In this document: positions 35,142-46,500 of the stretch, piece by piece
How the letters are laid out: every line of letters begins with the position of its first letter
Numbering within the stretch: position 1 is the stretch's first letter
Origin: Spongospora subterranea f. sp. subterranea
Taxonomy: Eukaryota; Endomyxa: Phytomyxea; Phytomyxea; Plasmodiophorida
Length of the DNA stretch: 64,000 bases
NCBI GenBank assembly: GCA_049724395.1
Contig: JAUGWO010000003.1
Span: 43,660 to 107,659 of the forward strand
Reading direction: 5' to 3'
Position numbers and translations under genes: made by a program
The notes under the pieces: generated by a model
Databases searched by the model: none
What the model was told of the DNA's origin: nothing
What the model saw: the letters and a program-made list of their open reading frames with translations, nothing else

Positions 35142-35429
35142 TTATGTCTCCACGAACGCCACACAGCAAAATGGCTTGATTCCTTTGTTGACCGTTTCCG
35201 ATCGAGCCATTGTGCGTTTGTGCTGGCGGTTGAAACTTCTAGCGTATGGAGTTTGTGGATCACCAGAGGGCGTGCTGAATTCGATGACAACCTCTGTACC
35301 CTTTATCCGCCAAAACTCGCTCGCCTTGATCCAGCATTCGGGTGAATCCAGATTGCGCAAGCGTTGGGTCTGGAACCAAAAATCGACGGAAACCACAACC
35401 GGATCGAACCCGGTAATACCGTCCGGCAC
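35142..35429 (-). CDS. Exon of an unidentified minus-strand protein
   Basis: A coherent frame after a possible acceptor (CACTCAG) reads VPDGITGFDPVVVSVDFWFQ, PECWIKASEFWRIKGTEVVI and EFSTPSGDPQTPYARSF. Codon pattern and residue mix look like real coding sequence. Neighbouring exons were not resolved. The plus strand also has a shorter frame here; the minus one is the more protein-like. Confidence 0.4.
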   Translation of the reverse strand: MPDGITGFDPVVVSVDFWFQTQRLRNLDSPECWIKASEFWRIKGTEVVIEFSTPSGDPQTPYARSFNRQHKRTMARSETVNKGIKPFCCVAFVET

Positions 35430-36010
35430 TATCTGAGTGCGTCGTGGTTTTTCAATCTGTTTTCGTTTATCGCAATCCTAATCAGTTGACAGACAAAGGG
35501 TTTACTGGGATCTGACAGGTAGATATGGTCAGAGTGATCTGAACAATGGGATAACAGATCACATCACCGACCCACCTGTTGATCGCGTTTGCAGGAGCGG
35601 GAACGTTACGGGCGAGCGTGGCATTGTGACCGTAAACGTCCATGGCAACGAGACTCAATGGCGGATGACGGCAACGCTGTACAGGATCGGAACGTGTTCG
35701 TCTGGCGTAGAAAGGGAAAAGCAGGATGAACGAGTGTGTCCCAGTTCTTTGGCCAATTCATTCACGGCAATGACCTGGAAACGCGCGAAGCAGTTCATCG
35801 TTGGCCAAAATGGAAAGGGGGTCTGGCAGCCGAATCTCCCCTGATATATCGGTGCTGTTGATCAACCCTGTCTTGCGTTGACCACCCCCACAACACGACC
35901 GGTCGTCGTCATGAACGTCGTGCGCAACCAAATTAAACGTGATCGAGCACGTTATTTGAGTTGATTGGGCGATCGTAGGTTATGGGACGGCCAGGGCCAT
36001 TTACAGCCAT
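35430..36010. other. No resolvable gene; upstream of the Zn2Cys6 regulator
   Basis: Short frames only. It likely contains the promoter of the regulator and the 5' exons of the gene at 35142-35429. Confidence 0.35.
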
Positions 36011-36694
36011 ATGTTGGGGATGATGCTGTTTTTCGGCCGAATAACTGGTCAACCTCATGAAGAAAATTCCCAAGTCGGCCATTCAAACCACTTGATGGAT
36101 TGTTTCTTGGGCAACTTGTCGTCGCCAGCGATGCACATCGGTCCGAGCCGCCAAGGGGAACTCCTCAACAGCCCGCGCTTCAGCACATCTGAATGGATTC
36201 TGGATGGCGATTTGTCGAATCCCATGTTCCCCGAGGCGACCGTCGATCCCATTCCTCTGCCAACGATCCTCGTCTCCAACGCCCCGATGTCGATCCTGAG
36301 CAACGACAACGACCTGGACATCTGGGACATCTTCTCATCGCCGTTGTCGTCGCCGTTCTCGATGCCGTTGGACCCAGCGCCAGCCTCGCCGGTAGTGGCG
36401 ACGCAGCTGGCGGCGACACCGATAGATCCGCCCCCGTTGGTTGCCGCATTCGTCCTGGACACCGACATCATGGAGGAAAGGAGAAAGTCGGCCCACCCAA
36501 GGTACAACACCAGGATCGCGTGCGTCAATTGCTCGCGTCAAAAGCTGGCCTGCGACCATCACCGCCCATGCAAGCGGTGCTTCGAGAAGGGCAGGGCGGA
36601 TTCGTGCGTTGATCGAGTCAGGAATCCTCGACGTGGACGAACCAACCGCATAAAATCCGATAACATTTTAAGAAAAACGATAAAGAAATTCTAA
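36011..36694 (+). CDS. Zn2Cys6 binuclear-cluster transcription factor
   Basis: Single-exon frame of 227 codons. Near the C-terminus CVNCSRQKLACDHHRPCKRC continues FEKGRADSC, giving C-x2-C-x6-C-x5-C-x2-C-x8-C, the complete set of six zinc-binding cysteines. A basic linker follows (NPRRGRTNRIKSDNILRKTI). The RPCKRC...DSC form resembles the ERT1/GSM1-type zinc clusters of fungi. The N-terminal 160 residues are Ser/Pro/Asp-rich with hydrophobic clusters, consistent with an activation domain. There is no fungal middle homology region; having the DNA-binding domain at the C-terminal end is unusual against typical Gal4-type factors. Expected nuclear, sequence-specific DNA binding; target unknown. 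Confidence 0.85.
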   Translation: MLGMMLFFGRITGQPHEENSQVGHSNHLMDCFLGNLSSPAMHIGPSRQGELLNSPRFSTSEWILDGDLSNPMFPEATVDPIPLPTILVSNAPMSILSNDNDLDIWDIFSSPLSSPFSMPLDPAPASPVVATQLAATPIDPPPLVAAFVLDTDIMEERRKSAHPRYNTRIACVNCSRQKLACDHHRPCKRCFEKGRADSCVDRVRNPRRGRTNRIKSDNILRKTIKKF

Positions 36695-36708
36695 CGAATC
36701 AAATCCCA

Positions 36709-37053
36709 TTATGCGATTGTCGAGTTGGTCATGGCACTCCCGGTCAGGTCGAGCGAGGGTTTTTTGTTCCAATGTCGACGAGTGAACTCAGGGTCCGGGA
36801 CGAATATTCGGACGACGTGACAGAGCAACAAAAACACAACAGCTCCAGTGGCGCAATGCAATATCGGATGGTGATCATTGATTTCATAGGGACCAGGCGG
36901 CGCTGTCGCCAAACATGTTCTGGTGGTCGATCTATACGAGAACATGATCCCAATCACGACGTGGAATACCCCGATTGACAGCAGGTTCCCATCGCCCGTT
37001 TTCGTGATTCTTGAATCAGGCGGGTTGCGAGCTTTCGCGATCGGAATGGGCAC
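36709..37053 (-). CDS. Exon(s) of an unidentified polytopic membrane protein
   Basis: The minus strand reads two hydrophobic stretches, LLSIGVFHVVIGIMF and LHCATGAVVFLLLCHVVRIF, with PDPEFTRRHW and a polar tail to the stop at 36709. A GT-AG intron may lie between the two stretches. The 15-base gap to the convergent regulator gene implies overlapping 3' untranslated regions. Upstream exons were not resolved; the family is not recognised. Confidence 0.4.
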   Translation of the reverse strand: MPIPIAKARNPPDSRITKTGDGNLLSIGVFHVVIGIMFSYRSTTRTCLATAPPGPYEINDHHPILHCATGAVVFLLLCHVVRIFVPDPEFTRRHWNKKPSLDLTGSAMTNSTIA

Positions 37054-37383
37054 CGGATGGGGTCCATGGCCACCACGTGTCGAATCGAATCGCCGACAGC
37101 AGCGCGCGCGATATCACAGGGCGTTTGGCTTCAGGAACATTCACTCAATGCAGCATCGCATTGACGTGGGATTAGCCCATTCGCCATCGCAGACTTGGCC
37201 ATCTGTAGTCCATCGATATAACCGACGGTTTCTACTCAACGGAAATGGCCACGATGCGATAGGGGATCCGGAATGATTTGCTCGTCGTCGCGACAACAAC
37301 TTGACATCGCCCGTTCACGAGACATTTGTCTTTGAGCGTGTAATAATTGAGCCACTCATTGACGATATAAAGAACATATTTAA

Positions 37384-37585
37384 ATTAGCTAATAGTTCAA
37401 GAACCAAGAACTATGGAGCCCGTTCCTGGTTTCTTAGACTTAGGACTGCTACAAAGATCCTCGTCTGAGCGTTCGAAGCCCGTTTGTGAACGGCCCGGCG
37501 GTCAACAGTGCTCTTTGTAGCAATCCTAAGTCTAAGAAACCAGGAACGGGCTCCATAGTTCTTGGTTCTTGGAAGATTAGCTAAT
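37384..37585. mobile_element. Foldback/MITE-like element, 202 bp, 73-bp arms
   Basis: Arms 37384-37456 and 37513-37585 are inverted copies with only a few mismatches (AAGAACCAAGAACTATGGAG, CCCGTTCCTGGTTTCTTAGA). The spacer is 56 bases. Both ends are ATTAGCTAAT, which is itself a palindrome and could be either the terminus or a 10-bp target duplication. There is no coding capacity. High arm identity suggests recent activity or gene conversion. Confidence 0.8.
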
Positions 37586-38213
37586 TGAATATGGGTCTTT
37601 ATTATCATCAATGAGTGGCTCAATCGATACAGGCGAATCAACCGTGGATCGATGGCAAATGTCGACGTCTCGTGCTCCCAGTTGCCGTTGATTGAGATTG
37701 CGAACACAATGGAGGTAGATCTGCAATAAACAAAAAACCATTCGCGACGAGGACATCGGCTCTCTCTCAACGGGCGTCTCAAGTGTCGACAGATGCCGTC
37801 TGGATCGCAGATGGTGGAATTGTGGCCATCTGGCAGCAGGGGCAGAATTCCTCCCGCGTCCTGGTTTCGCTCTGCGGCAGTGGGGCATTCAGCGATCGCG
37901 CCAGGGCACAATGATCGTTTGATTATGGGCAAATCCTACCCCAATACCGAGCGACCTCGACACCAACATGGATTCGACGACTACCGCATCCGTCAAACAA
38001 TACATTTGCTGTTCAAGATTGAAGTTCTTGTTCATGGAGCTATTTTTTTTGCCAACCGGACAGGGGGTATTCGCTGTCGATATGCGCCATGGAAGTTCAA
38101 ATTCATAGGTCAAGGCCCAGTGACAGTTTCCAACAAATTGGCGTTCGTCGTCGACGGAGAGAACGCAGTCGCAGAACCAGGGACAACCGGAAAAACCCGA
38201 CAAGCGAACTGTG

Positions 38214-38858
38214 ATGGGCCAGAAGGCCAGCGGTCGACCAACACGTCAAACACACTATACCGTCTCGGAAAGCCTCAACAGGAAGCACAAACTCAATCGT
38301 GCACATCATTGGTCAAGAGGGATGGTTTCCGCGGCGACGCCTTCCCCGGAGAAGTTGTCGCCAGAGTTCAACCAAAACGTTGCTGGACTTTGCTCTATGA
38401 AACTCAGGATCCACATTCGTTCGATCAGATTGTGGACCGTCTGATAAACGATTGCAATGGTTTTGCGAACGCTTTGCGAAGATTCCGATAGAATTTGCCC
38501 AGCGTTTTCGTCCTGAATGTTCTCGGCTGGGCCCTCGTCAACTCAACGAGCTGTCAAACACAGCGCACGAATCAAGGGGATATATGAAACCGCAATTTGT
38601 TGGAGCTTGCGATGCACTGGCTACTCGACAAGAACTGGAAGCCGTGTCTGAAATACGAACGGCTGTTCCTGAGTGGCATCGTTGGAGTTCCCACCTAGAC
38701 ACGCTGTGGACCAACCAGGTATTGCCTTGCTGACCAGTACTGATCGACCTTCAATGGCGCCGCATTGGCAGGTTCGTCGTCATGATGGTACCGGCGGCGA
38801 AACTTTTCGCTCCCAGGTGGCGAAACGGAAGCAGTTCCCAGCTGTGTTTCTGGGTTGA
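38214..38858 (+). CDS. Unidentified protein, about three exons
   Basis: The ATG at 38214 opens MGQKASGRPTRQTHYTVSES, a basic N-terminus. A middle exon to 38718 reads CERFAKIPIEFAQRFRPE, PRQLNELSNTAHESRGYMKP and WHRWSSHLDTLWTNQ. A 53-base GT-AG intron (38719-38771) then joins in phase to VRRHDGTGGETFRSQVAKRK and a stop at 38856-38858. The first intron is not fixed. Small and basic, possibly mitochondrial or RNA-associated; no family recognised. Confidence 0.5.
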
Positions 38859-39249
38859 ACACGTCGTGATTTGATCATTTGGGTGCGGATGTTGCCGATC
38901 TCAATCGTCCCATGCGCCATGCCAGGAATCTGGCACCGCGATTTGGAGGTTGGACAGGCACGCCCGCGCTGTCGTGGCATCGGTTGGGATTGTCTTCCGG
39001 TGGTGCCCTCGTCTGTTCACTCGTCACCAGAGGCCATGGAGACGGGATTCACCACATGTTTTGTTGCGTTCATCACCAATTGACTTGGACGTTTACCAGC
39101 AACTGCACGATCCTACCGCAGCGTTTTCGAAAGCCGATGGGTTTGGCCAACGAACTTGTGTTAGCAGCAGAAGATGCTGGTAGCGTTCGGTGGTCAAGCG
39201 AAAGCGGCTGCTGGTGAAGTGTCGGTCAAACCTGATCGCACGCCCGGAC
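38859..39249. other. Possible coding region, unresolved
   Basis: A plus-strand frame from 38879 (GADVADLNRPMRHARNLAPR) is protein-like but could not be joined to neighbours. It may belong to a gene that includes the inverted-duplication arms at 39250-39718. Confidence 0.25.
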
Positions 39250-39718
39250 TCAGAACAGCATTGCTTTGATGACGAACTGCAAATGCTGCGACGCCGACGC
39301 CGACGCCGACGCTGGGTCCACACCGCCACGATAGAGACGATCGTGAATTGGAGCATGGAACCTTGGAGGTGCGCCACCAAGCAAGGTTTATGTGCCTCGC
39401 TTGGTGGCCGGTTGTACATGCTGTACTGAGTCCGCGTGCGAACGACGTTTTGATTGACGCATCCGACGACCTATCACGTCATCCAACCGGACGAGTGCTG
39501 TCGAACCTGCCCACGCAACGGATTCCACCGGGTCCTATAGGGACAGCGTTTTCGAGCAAACGACACGAACGACTTTGTCGGAAGCCCGGTTTCAGGCAAA
39601 TGTGGATTCCATGCTCCAGCACGATGATCGCCATCTTGGTGGTGTGGACCCAGCGTCGCCGCGTCGCCGTCACAACATTTGCAGTTCATCATCAAAGGGA
39701 TGTGCTGCTCTGCGTCCC
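39250..39718. repeat. Head-to-head inverted duplication, arms of about 113 bp
   Basis: Arm 39250-39362 read on the minus strand and arm 39606-39718 read on the plus strand share ATTCCATGCTCCA-type sequence, GGTGTGGACCCAGCGTCG and CATTTGCAGTTC(G/A)TCATCA. Both translate to a Cys-Ser-rich peptide (ICSSSSK). The spacer is 243 bases. The plus-strand frame continues as SVEVTRAFDQMCQAFELLDS to about 39950, so this arm may be part of a living gene. Parent sequence not recognised. Confidence 0.7.
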
Positions 39719-40084
39719 GAGGGCAAGCAGACCTCAGTAGAGGTGACCCGGGCGTTTGATCAGATGTGCCAAGCATTCGAATTGCTCGACAGCAGCTCGC
39801 CCTACGACCATTTGAAAGACGCCACCACAATCATTGACCGCTTCTGGAACGTCGCCCGCTGTCCGGTCCGGTCCCATCGTCATCGCAGAGGTCGGTCAGC
39901 ATTCACATTGCATGGTAAAGCACGGATTACCTCGCTCGAATCAGAGCGTTGAACAACCGTCATTGTTCCGCTTGCGACTACCGGTTGTCAAATTCCGCAA
40001 ATCGTTGAATATATTTCAAACAATTCTCGCTGCAAAAAACGGCGGGCCGACGGGAGTCACTTCGAATATCAAGTTGGGTGCAGG

Positions 40085-42199
40085 TGAGCGTTGGCAGAGT
40101 CAACTCGTCTAGAGAGTCAACTCAGTCTAGAGCCAATACAGGTGTTGGCAGAGTCAACTCAGTCTAGAGCCAATACAGGTGTTGGCAGAGTCAACTCATT
40201 CTAGAGCCAATACAGGTGTTGGCGAGTCAACTCAGTCAGAGCCAATACAGGTGTTGGCAGAGTGTCTAGAGCCAATACAGGTGTTGGCAGAGTCAACTCA
40301 GTCTAGAGCCAATACAGGTGTTGGCAGAGTCAACTCAGTCTAGAGCCAATACAGGTGTTGGCAGAGTCAACTCAGTCTAGAGCCAATACAGGTGTTGGCA
40401 GAGTCAACTCATTCTAGAGCCAATACAGGTGTTGGCAGAGTCAACTCATTCTAGAGCCAATACAGGTGTTGGCAGAGTCAACTCATTCTAGAGCCAATAC
40501 AGGTGTTGGCAGAGTCAACTCATTCTAGAGCCAATACAGGTGTTGGCAGAGTCAACTCAGTCTAGAGCCAATACAGGTGTTGGCAGAGTCAACTCAGTCT
40601 AGAGCCAATACAGGTGTTGGCAGAGTCAACTCATTCTAGAGCCAATACAGGTGTTGGCAGAGTCAACTCAGTCTAGAGCCAATACAGGTGTTGGCAGAGT
40701 CAACTCATTCTAGAGCCAATACAGGTGTTGGCAGAGTCAACTCATTCTAGAGCCAATACAGGTGTTGGCAGAGTCAACTCAGTCTAGAGCCAATACAGGT
40801 GTTGGCAGAGTCAACTCAGTCTAGAGCCAATACAGGTGTTGGCAGAGTCAACTCAGTCTAGAGCCAATACAGGTGTTGGCAGAGTCAACTCATTCTAGAG
40901 CCAATACAGGTGTTGGCAGAGTCAACTCAGTCTAGAGCCAATACAGGTGTTGGCAGAGTCAACTCATTCTAGAGCCAATACAGGTGTTGGCAGTCAACTC
41001 ATTCTAGAGCCAATACAGGTGTTGGCAGAGTCAACTCAGTCTAGAGCCAATACAGGTGTTGGCAGAGTCAACTCAGTCTAGAGCCAATACAGGTGTTGGC
41101 AGAGTCAACTCAGTCTAGAGCCAATACAGGTGTTGGCAGAGTCAACTCATTCTAGAGCCAATACAGGTGTTGGCAGAGTCAACTCATTCTAGAGCCAATA
41201 CAGGTGTTGGCAGAGTCAACTCAGTCTAGAGCCAATACAGGTGTTGTCAACTCAGCAGTCAACTCAGTCTAGAGCCAATACAGGTGTTGGCAGAGTCAAC
41301 TCATTCTAGAGCCAATACAGGTGTTGGCAGAGTCAACTCAGTCTAGAGCCAATACAGGTGTTGGCAGAGTCAACTCAGTCTAGAGCCAATACAGGTGTTG
41401 GCAGAGTCAACTCAGTCTAGAGCCAATACAGGTGTTGGCAGAGTCAACTCAGTCTAGAGCCAATACAGGTGTTGGCAGAGTCAACTCAGTCTAGAGCCAA
41501 TACAGGTGTTGGCAGAGTCAACTCAGTCTAGAGCCAATACAGGTGTTGGCAGAGTCAACTCAGTCTAGAGCCAATACAGGTGTTGGCAGAGTCAACTCAG
41601 TCTAGAGCCAATACAGGTGTTGGCAGAGTCAACTCATTCTAGAGCCAATACAGGTGTTGGCAGAGTCAACTCAGTCTAGAGCCAATACAGGTGTTGGCAG
41701 AGTCAACTCAGTCTAGAGCCAATACAGGTGTTGGCAGAGTCAACTCAGTCTAGAGCCAATACAGGTGTTGGCAGAGTCAACTCAGTCTAGAGCCAATACA
41801 GGTGTTGGCAGAGTCAACTCAGTCTAGAGCCAAACAGGTGTTGGCAGAGTCAACTCAGTCTAGAGCCAATACAGGTGTTGGCAGAGTCAACTCAGTCTAG
41901 AGCCAATACAGGTGTTGGCAGAGTCAACTCAGTCTAGAGCCAATACAGGTGTTGGCGAAGTTGGCAGAGTCAACTCAGTCTAGAGCCAATACAGGTGTTG
42001 GCAGAGTCAACTCAGTCTAGAGCCAATACAGGTGTTGGCAGAGTCAACTCAGTCTAGAGCCAATACAGGTGTTGGCAGAGTCAACTCAGTCTAGAGCCAA
42101 TACAGGTGTTGGCAGAGTCAACTCAGTCTAGAGCCAATACAGGTGTTGGCAGAGTCAACTCAGTCTAGAGCCAATACAGGTGTTGGCAGAGTCAACTCG
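40085..42199. repeat. Minisatellite, 37-bp unit, about 57 copies
   Basis: Unit: TGTTGGCAGAGTCAACTCAG plus TCTAGAGCCAATACAGG. A single-base variant (TCATTCTAGA instead of TCAGTCTAGA) is clustered in the first two thirds, which suggests spread by unequal exchange. A few units are shortened or rearranged (near 40225, 40260, 40990, 41245, 41955). Each unit has GAGTcaACTC and TTGGC...GCCAA inverted repeats. Confidence 0.97.
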
Positions 42200-42460
42200 A
42201 CTGAATTGATTCTTCACACCGATGACGGTCGTTGTTCGACAAACGTTGAACGCGGTGCTGTAGAAAATACTCACATTCAAACCGAGCCTCGCCGGTACGG
42301 TCACCCAGGAAAAGAGGCAGGGGTGCAGACGATGTTAGTAGGTACTGAACTGTTAACAAGCGAAGTTGTCCTTCTTTTAAGCAATTGACTTTGAATTGAT
42401 CAGCGTTAGTTCGACCGCACGGGGAAAGGTTTCGGCCTGTATCAAGGCTGGGGCAAGTCC

Positions 42461-42632
42461 AATCTTCTATGCCCTCAGAGAGCGCTTTTTCGGATCGCGG
42501 TCACTTTGTATTCCCGACAGGTCACGCTTGAAGGACGACAATATCTCAATGATGATGAAGCTTCGGTCGTGGAACCGCTTGATGAGTAATTAGAAACCCC
42601 AGTACTGTACCTGTCTATCAATTCAACATCAG
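42461..42632 (+). pseudogene. hAT transposase C-terminal fragment (arm 1)
   Basis: Encodes IPDRSRLKDDNIS and LRSWNRLM; about 85-90% identical by eye to the reverse complement of 42732-42928. It lacks the 80-base segment present in the other arm after GATATTGTCGT. Half of a head-to-head pair with about 100 bases between arms. Confidence 0.6.
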
Positions 42633-42647
42633 ATTTGGTGGAAAATT

Positions 42648-43001
42648 TCAAGGACGACACAGGTGGTGTACTTGACAGTAAGGGTGTCCATAGGTAGCCG
42701 GCGATTCTGGCAAATGTTGAACGATCTTGTTTTCAATGTTGAATTGATAGACCTGGGTTAATTGAGTATTCATCAAGCGGTTCCACGACCGAAGCGTCAT
42801 CATAAAGTCGAACACCTGGGCGTTCGACTCTATAACTGAGATATTGTCGTCCTTCAAGCGTGACCTGTCGGGAACTACAAAGTGACCGCTATCCGAAAAA
42901 GCGCTCTCTGAGGGCATTGAAGATCCCATGCACATTAGAGTAATCACGCGCCAGAAGTGCAGTTGTCGGAAATCGTTTTTGGTCAATAGAGGTTCCACCA
43001 C
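42648..43001 (-). pseudogene. hAT transposase C-terminal fragment (arm 2)
   Basis: Reads FWRVITLMCMGSSMPSESAF followed by SDSGHFVVPDRSRLKDDNIS. The pattern S-S-x-P-S-E-S-A-F-S-x-x-G then R-S-R-L-x-x-x-N is the C-terminal dimerisation block of hAT-superfamily transposases. Only this domain is present. No terminal repeats or 8-bp target duplication are visible nearby. Confidence 0.65.
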
Positions 43002-43599
43002 TGCAACACGCCGTCACAAGTATCGCCACTTGTGTGAATTTGAGAAATTCATCAACTTCATCAGCATGGGTGACACGATTTCGTCGTAGTCATCAAAGGG
43101 CTCGAAGGCGGAGATGGGACAAACTCATCTAAATTAATATTTCAAAATTTTCAAAAGAAATAGTATTCAATTTTTTTCCTCATCAACGAAGGTTTTCACC
43201 ACAAGAACTCATTTCGGAAACGAAGCATTGACAAGCCGCACGGTAAAAATGCAAGTCCGTGAAGCCGGCTAACTGCCGTGGACAACCCCTACTTGACAGT
43301 CCGTCATGCCAAAAGTGCCGAAAAAGCCCAAGTGCCGTATTTTTACCATACCTGTTTATGTGCCAGGGGGTCAATTATACAATACAAAGCTGATAGGTAC
43401 GTTACTCCGTGCCGTACGGTATTTTAGTGCGACAGTGAAACAGCTATTGCGCGGCCTTCCTATGTCGCACTCGGGGATCAATCATGAAAGATGAAACGCA
43501 TCAGCTCATGTGGTTGCGCCGCTTGTCCTTGACAGTCCTGGATTTCTCCTGGATATTTGTGTAATCCATTCGCGTTTTGGTGATCGAGCGGGTGGGCGG
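43002..43599. other. Intergenic, no gene seen
   Basis: No coherent frame. It should include the DNAJC11 promoter. Confidence 0.45.
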
Positions 43600-46500
43600 A
43601 TGGCGTCCGCTGACCTTCCCCTGCTGAGCGATGATCGGGGATGGGATGAGCTGTCTAGCGATATAGCGGCTGACTATAGTGATTGGACCCCGTATAATGA
43701 GTCGGTCTATAACCCATACAGTATATTGAACATGTAAGCCGGGATCCAAAAAAAAACACACACACATTTAAAACATCGCTGCCGAAACCATTTTGTTGAC
43801 ACTTCATCTCGCGTCGCCCCATTTCGGCATACACATCGTTGCGGATCAATAACCACTTTAAATTTACACGATTTTGTCGAGATCGTTTCCTGCCGTTTCT
43901 TCCATTTGCATTTATTCGAAACGGGGCTATTTTGCTGCTTTTCGGTTTTGCGCTCTCATTCGCAAGAATTCTGGGGCTGTTTCTGTTGATGCGATGGAAA
44001 TGTGTCAAAAATTACGGCGCTGATTGGTGGCATGTTATCAGACCCGTGAACAGTTCCCCTGGCGTTATGAAATCCCAGTATCGCCGCCTCAGTCGAATAT
44101 TCCATCCTGATCGACAATCCACTCCATCGCTTTCGTCCCGGACGATCTTCCCCATCATATCTAGCGCCAACTCGATCCTATCCGTTCCCTCGTCCCGTAT
44201 CTCGTTCAATCTGCTTGGATCTGGCCCCAATCCATCACCTGTAATTGTTTTCACCGATCAGCTCCCTCATACGATTTCAACTTGCTCTTCATCTGTTGGT
44301 TTTTGTAGATTTCTCTTTTTGTTTTGTATTTCCAAGTATTCGGTCTCTGTTTCGTGCAAAATCGTTTTGCGTGTTGAACTCGTTGAAAAATTTTACAAAA
44401 GGCAGATGCGATGTTTGTTTTTACGGTCGATGTTTTTGTGTTGGCAACCTGGGGGGAATCTTAACTGTGGGCTTTTGCTGGCAGAATCTGGGTATTGATT
44501 CGTTTACCGAGTCGCTGCTCACCGATGAGTCGATCGCCGATCAAGTTCTGGACCGGGCCATACAGGTCGAGCTGCAGCATAGAGAGCATCAGACTCAACT
44601 CCAGCTCGACTGTAAATCTGGTATCAGCCCATTTCATTCGCGACATGTCTCCGGCTTTTACCACTTGAGATTTGTTTTTCTTTTGTTATTCATCAATTTA
44701 TCAAATCTGTCACCATATTTTTATACATGTTTTTTTTTTCTCTCCAAACGGCATAACCCATAATTGTTTTTACGATTGAGACGGTAAAATGGATGATGTA
44801 TTCTGTTTTGTTTTGTTCAGATTGCTGTTTTCTATAGTCATCTTGCGTTTATCAACAATACCCTTCATCCTTACGTGGGGATTGATGCTGCCAGCTAGAT
44901 CAATAATGTCGTATGCCCAGGACCGCCGGATCAAACGTCATCCCAGATTCAGAGCCATGTTCTGATCGGTGATAGCATGGACTCGTTCGGGTTGGGTGGA
45001 GTCGTGGCGACTTCGCCTCAGGGTCGGTCGCTGTCGTCACTGCAGTTATCATGGTAACATTCACCAGCGACCTCTTTCCACGTTCATCATCGTTAAAACA
45101 TTTTTGCATCCTTCACCGTTCGCCTTCAAGTTTAAACAACCATGACAATTTTGTTGAAATGCCTTTGCAACATTCGACCACATCATGCGATCCGTTTTCA
45201 AAGACTGTTTGCATTTATCGTTGCAACTCTGGTCAGGTCACGATTATATGATCGATATACGTCGTGGAAGATGGCGCTGTCGCTAGGATTGTCGCCTTCC
45301 CTGGATCTGTCGACCAATCACAAGCTTTCGTGGGCGTCGGCCGCGACCGTGGGCCTAACAATTCGTCCCCTGACCCGCCGCGTTCTGTCCTATTGGATCA
45401 GGGCCACGCATGGGTTCTCCAGCGCCGTCGTTGGCGTGTTGGATATCACGCTCGGCCCTAGACCATCCTTATCTTTGGCATTGACAAACCGTCCCAAACT
45501 ACGAACAGGTAGTTTCCGAGGAACGTTATTTATGTTTTTCGATCAGTTTACCATTCTGTTCTACAAGAATGTTTCGCCTATGAACATCATTTGACGGACG
45601 TTTTCCTTACCGATCAATACTTTGGCGATGTTTAGTGATCTTTTCAATGTCTCGCGGGTCGTGTTGGTTTTCAGCATTTTTGTACAGCCGTGTTGGCGGT
45701 CCTTGGCATCTTTGTTTAGTGGTTTGGTTCCTTTGTGAATAGGGCTCATTCATAGCAGCGGTGATGTTCGTATATCGGGTGCCAATACGGGTTTTGGGGG
45801 CAAACTTGTTTATCGTTTGAGTCCACGATATAGTGTCAGTAACTCGATTAGCTCTCATTTTCACAATCATATCGTCTCGTTACGTTTGTCAACTTTATTG
45901 TTCTCTTCATCCATGAAAGGGCCTATCATTTATCTTTGCGCTTTGCTTGAGGTTTCGCTGTTCATGTTATGACGGTCTGAGTTTCTGACAACTGAATTCG
46001 GGGCTCGTCGCACAGATATGTGGTCTGATCACCGGATACCTGGACGATATGGGCGTCGAACTGGGAATCAAGCGGTCATTTCAGCCCACATCTCTATCGC
46101 TGCAGTATTCCTTGCTGGCCAGCGCACGTGATGGGCTGCAGTTCAATTTCACGTTGGAGAAGGGCAATTGTCGATTCACATTTCCTCTGCCATTACTGGT
46201 TAATATTCACGATTCATCTGTTTTTTTCAAAATCAAAATTGCTAGTTGATGTTTTTGCTGTTTGCGATTGGTTGACAACAGCCAATTGTCAGACATGGTA
46301 CATAATGTTTAATTCTTTAAAATTTATACTGCACCTGAACTTGTCATTTGATTGCCGTGTTATCGGTTCGTTCATTCATCAAAATTGTCAAAATTGCTCT
46401 ATTTTCAGACGGTTTTGGAATCTGTTTTGCTTCCGATTTGCGATTTCAACACTCGGCTTTGTTCAGCATGATGACGGTGATGTGGCGGTGAGATGGAAAC

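Noticed and set aside
35394-35421. tRNA T-arm-like hairpin (GGTTCGATCC on the minus strand)
   Set aside because: It has a good 5-bp stem and 7-base loop, but no A box or full cloverleaf, and it lies inside a coherent coding frame (DGITGFDPVV).
37411-37932. 173-codon minus-strand frame
   Set aside because: It runs through the foldback element and an apparent intergenic stretch, so most of it cannot be coding.
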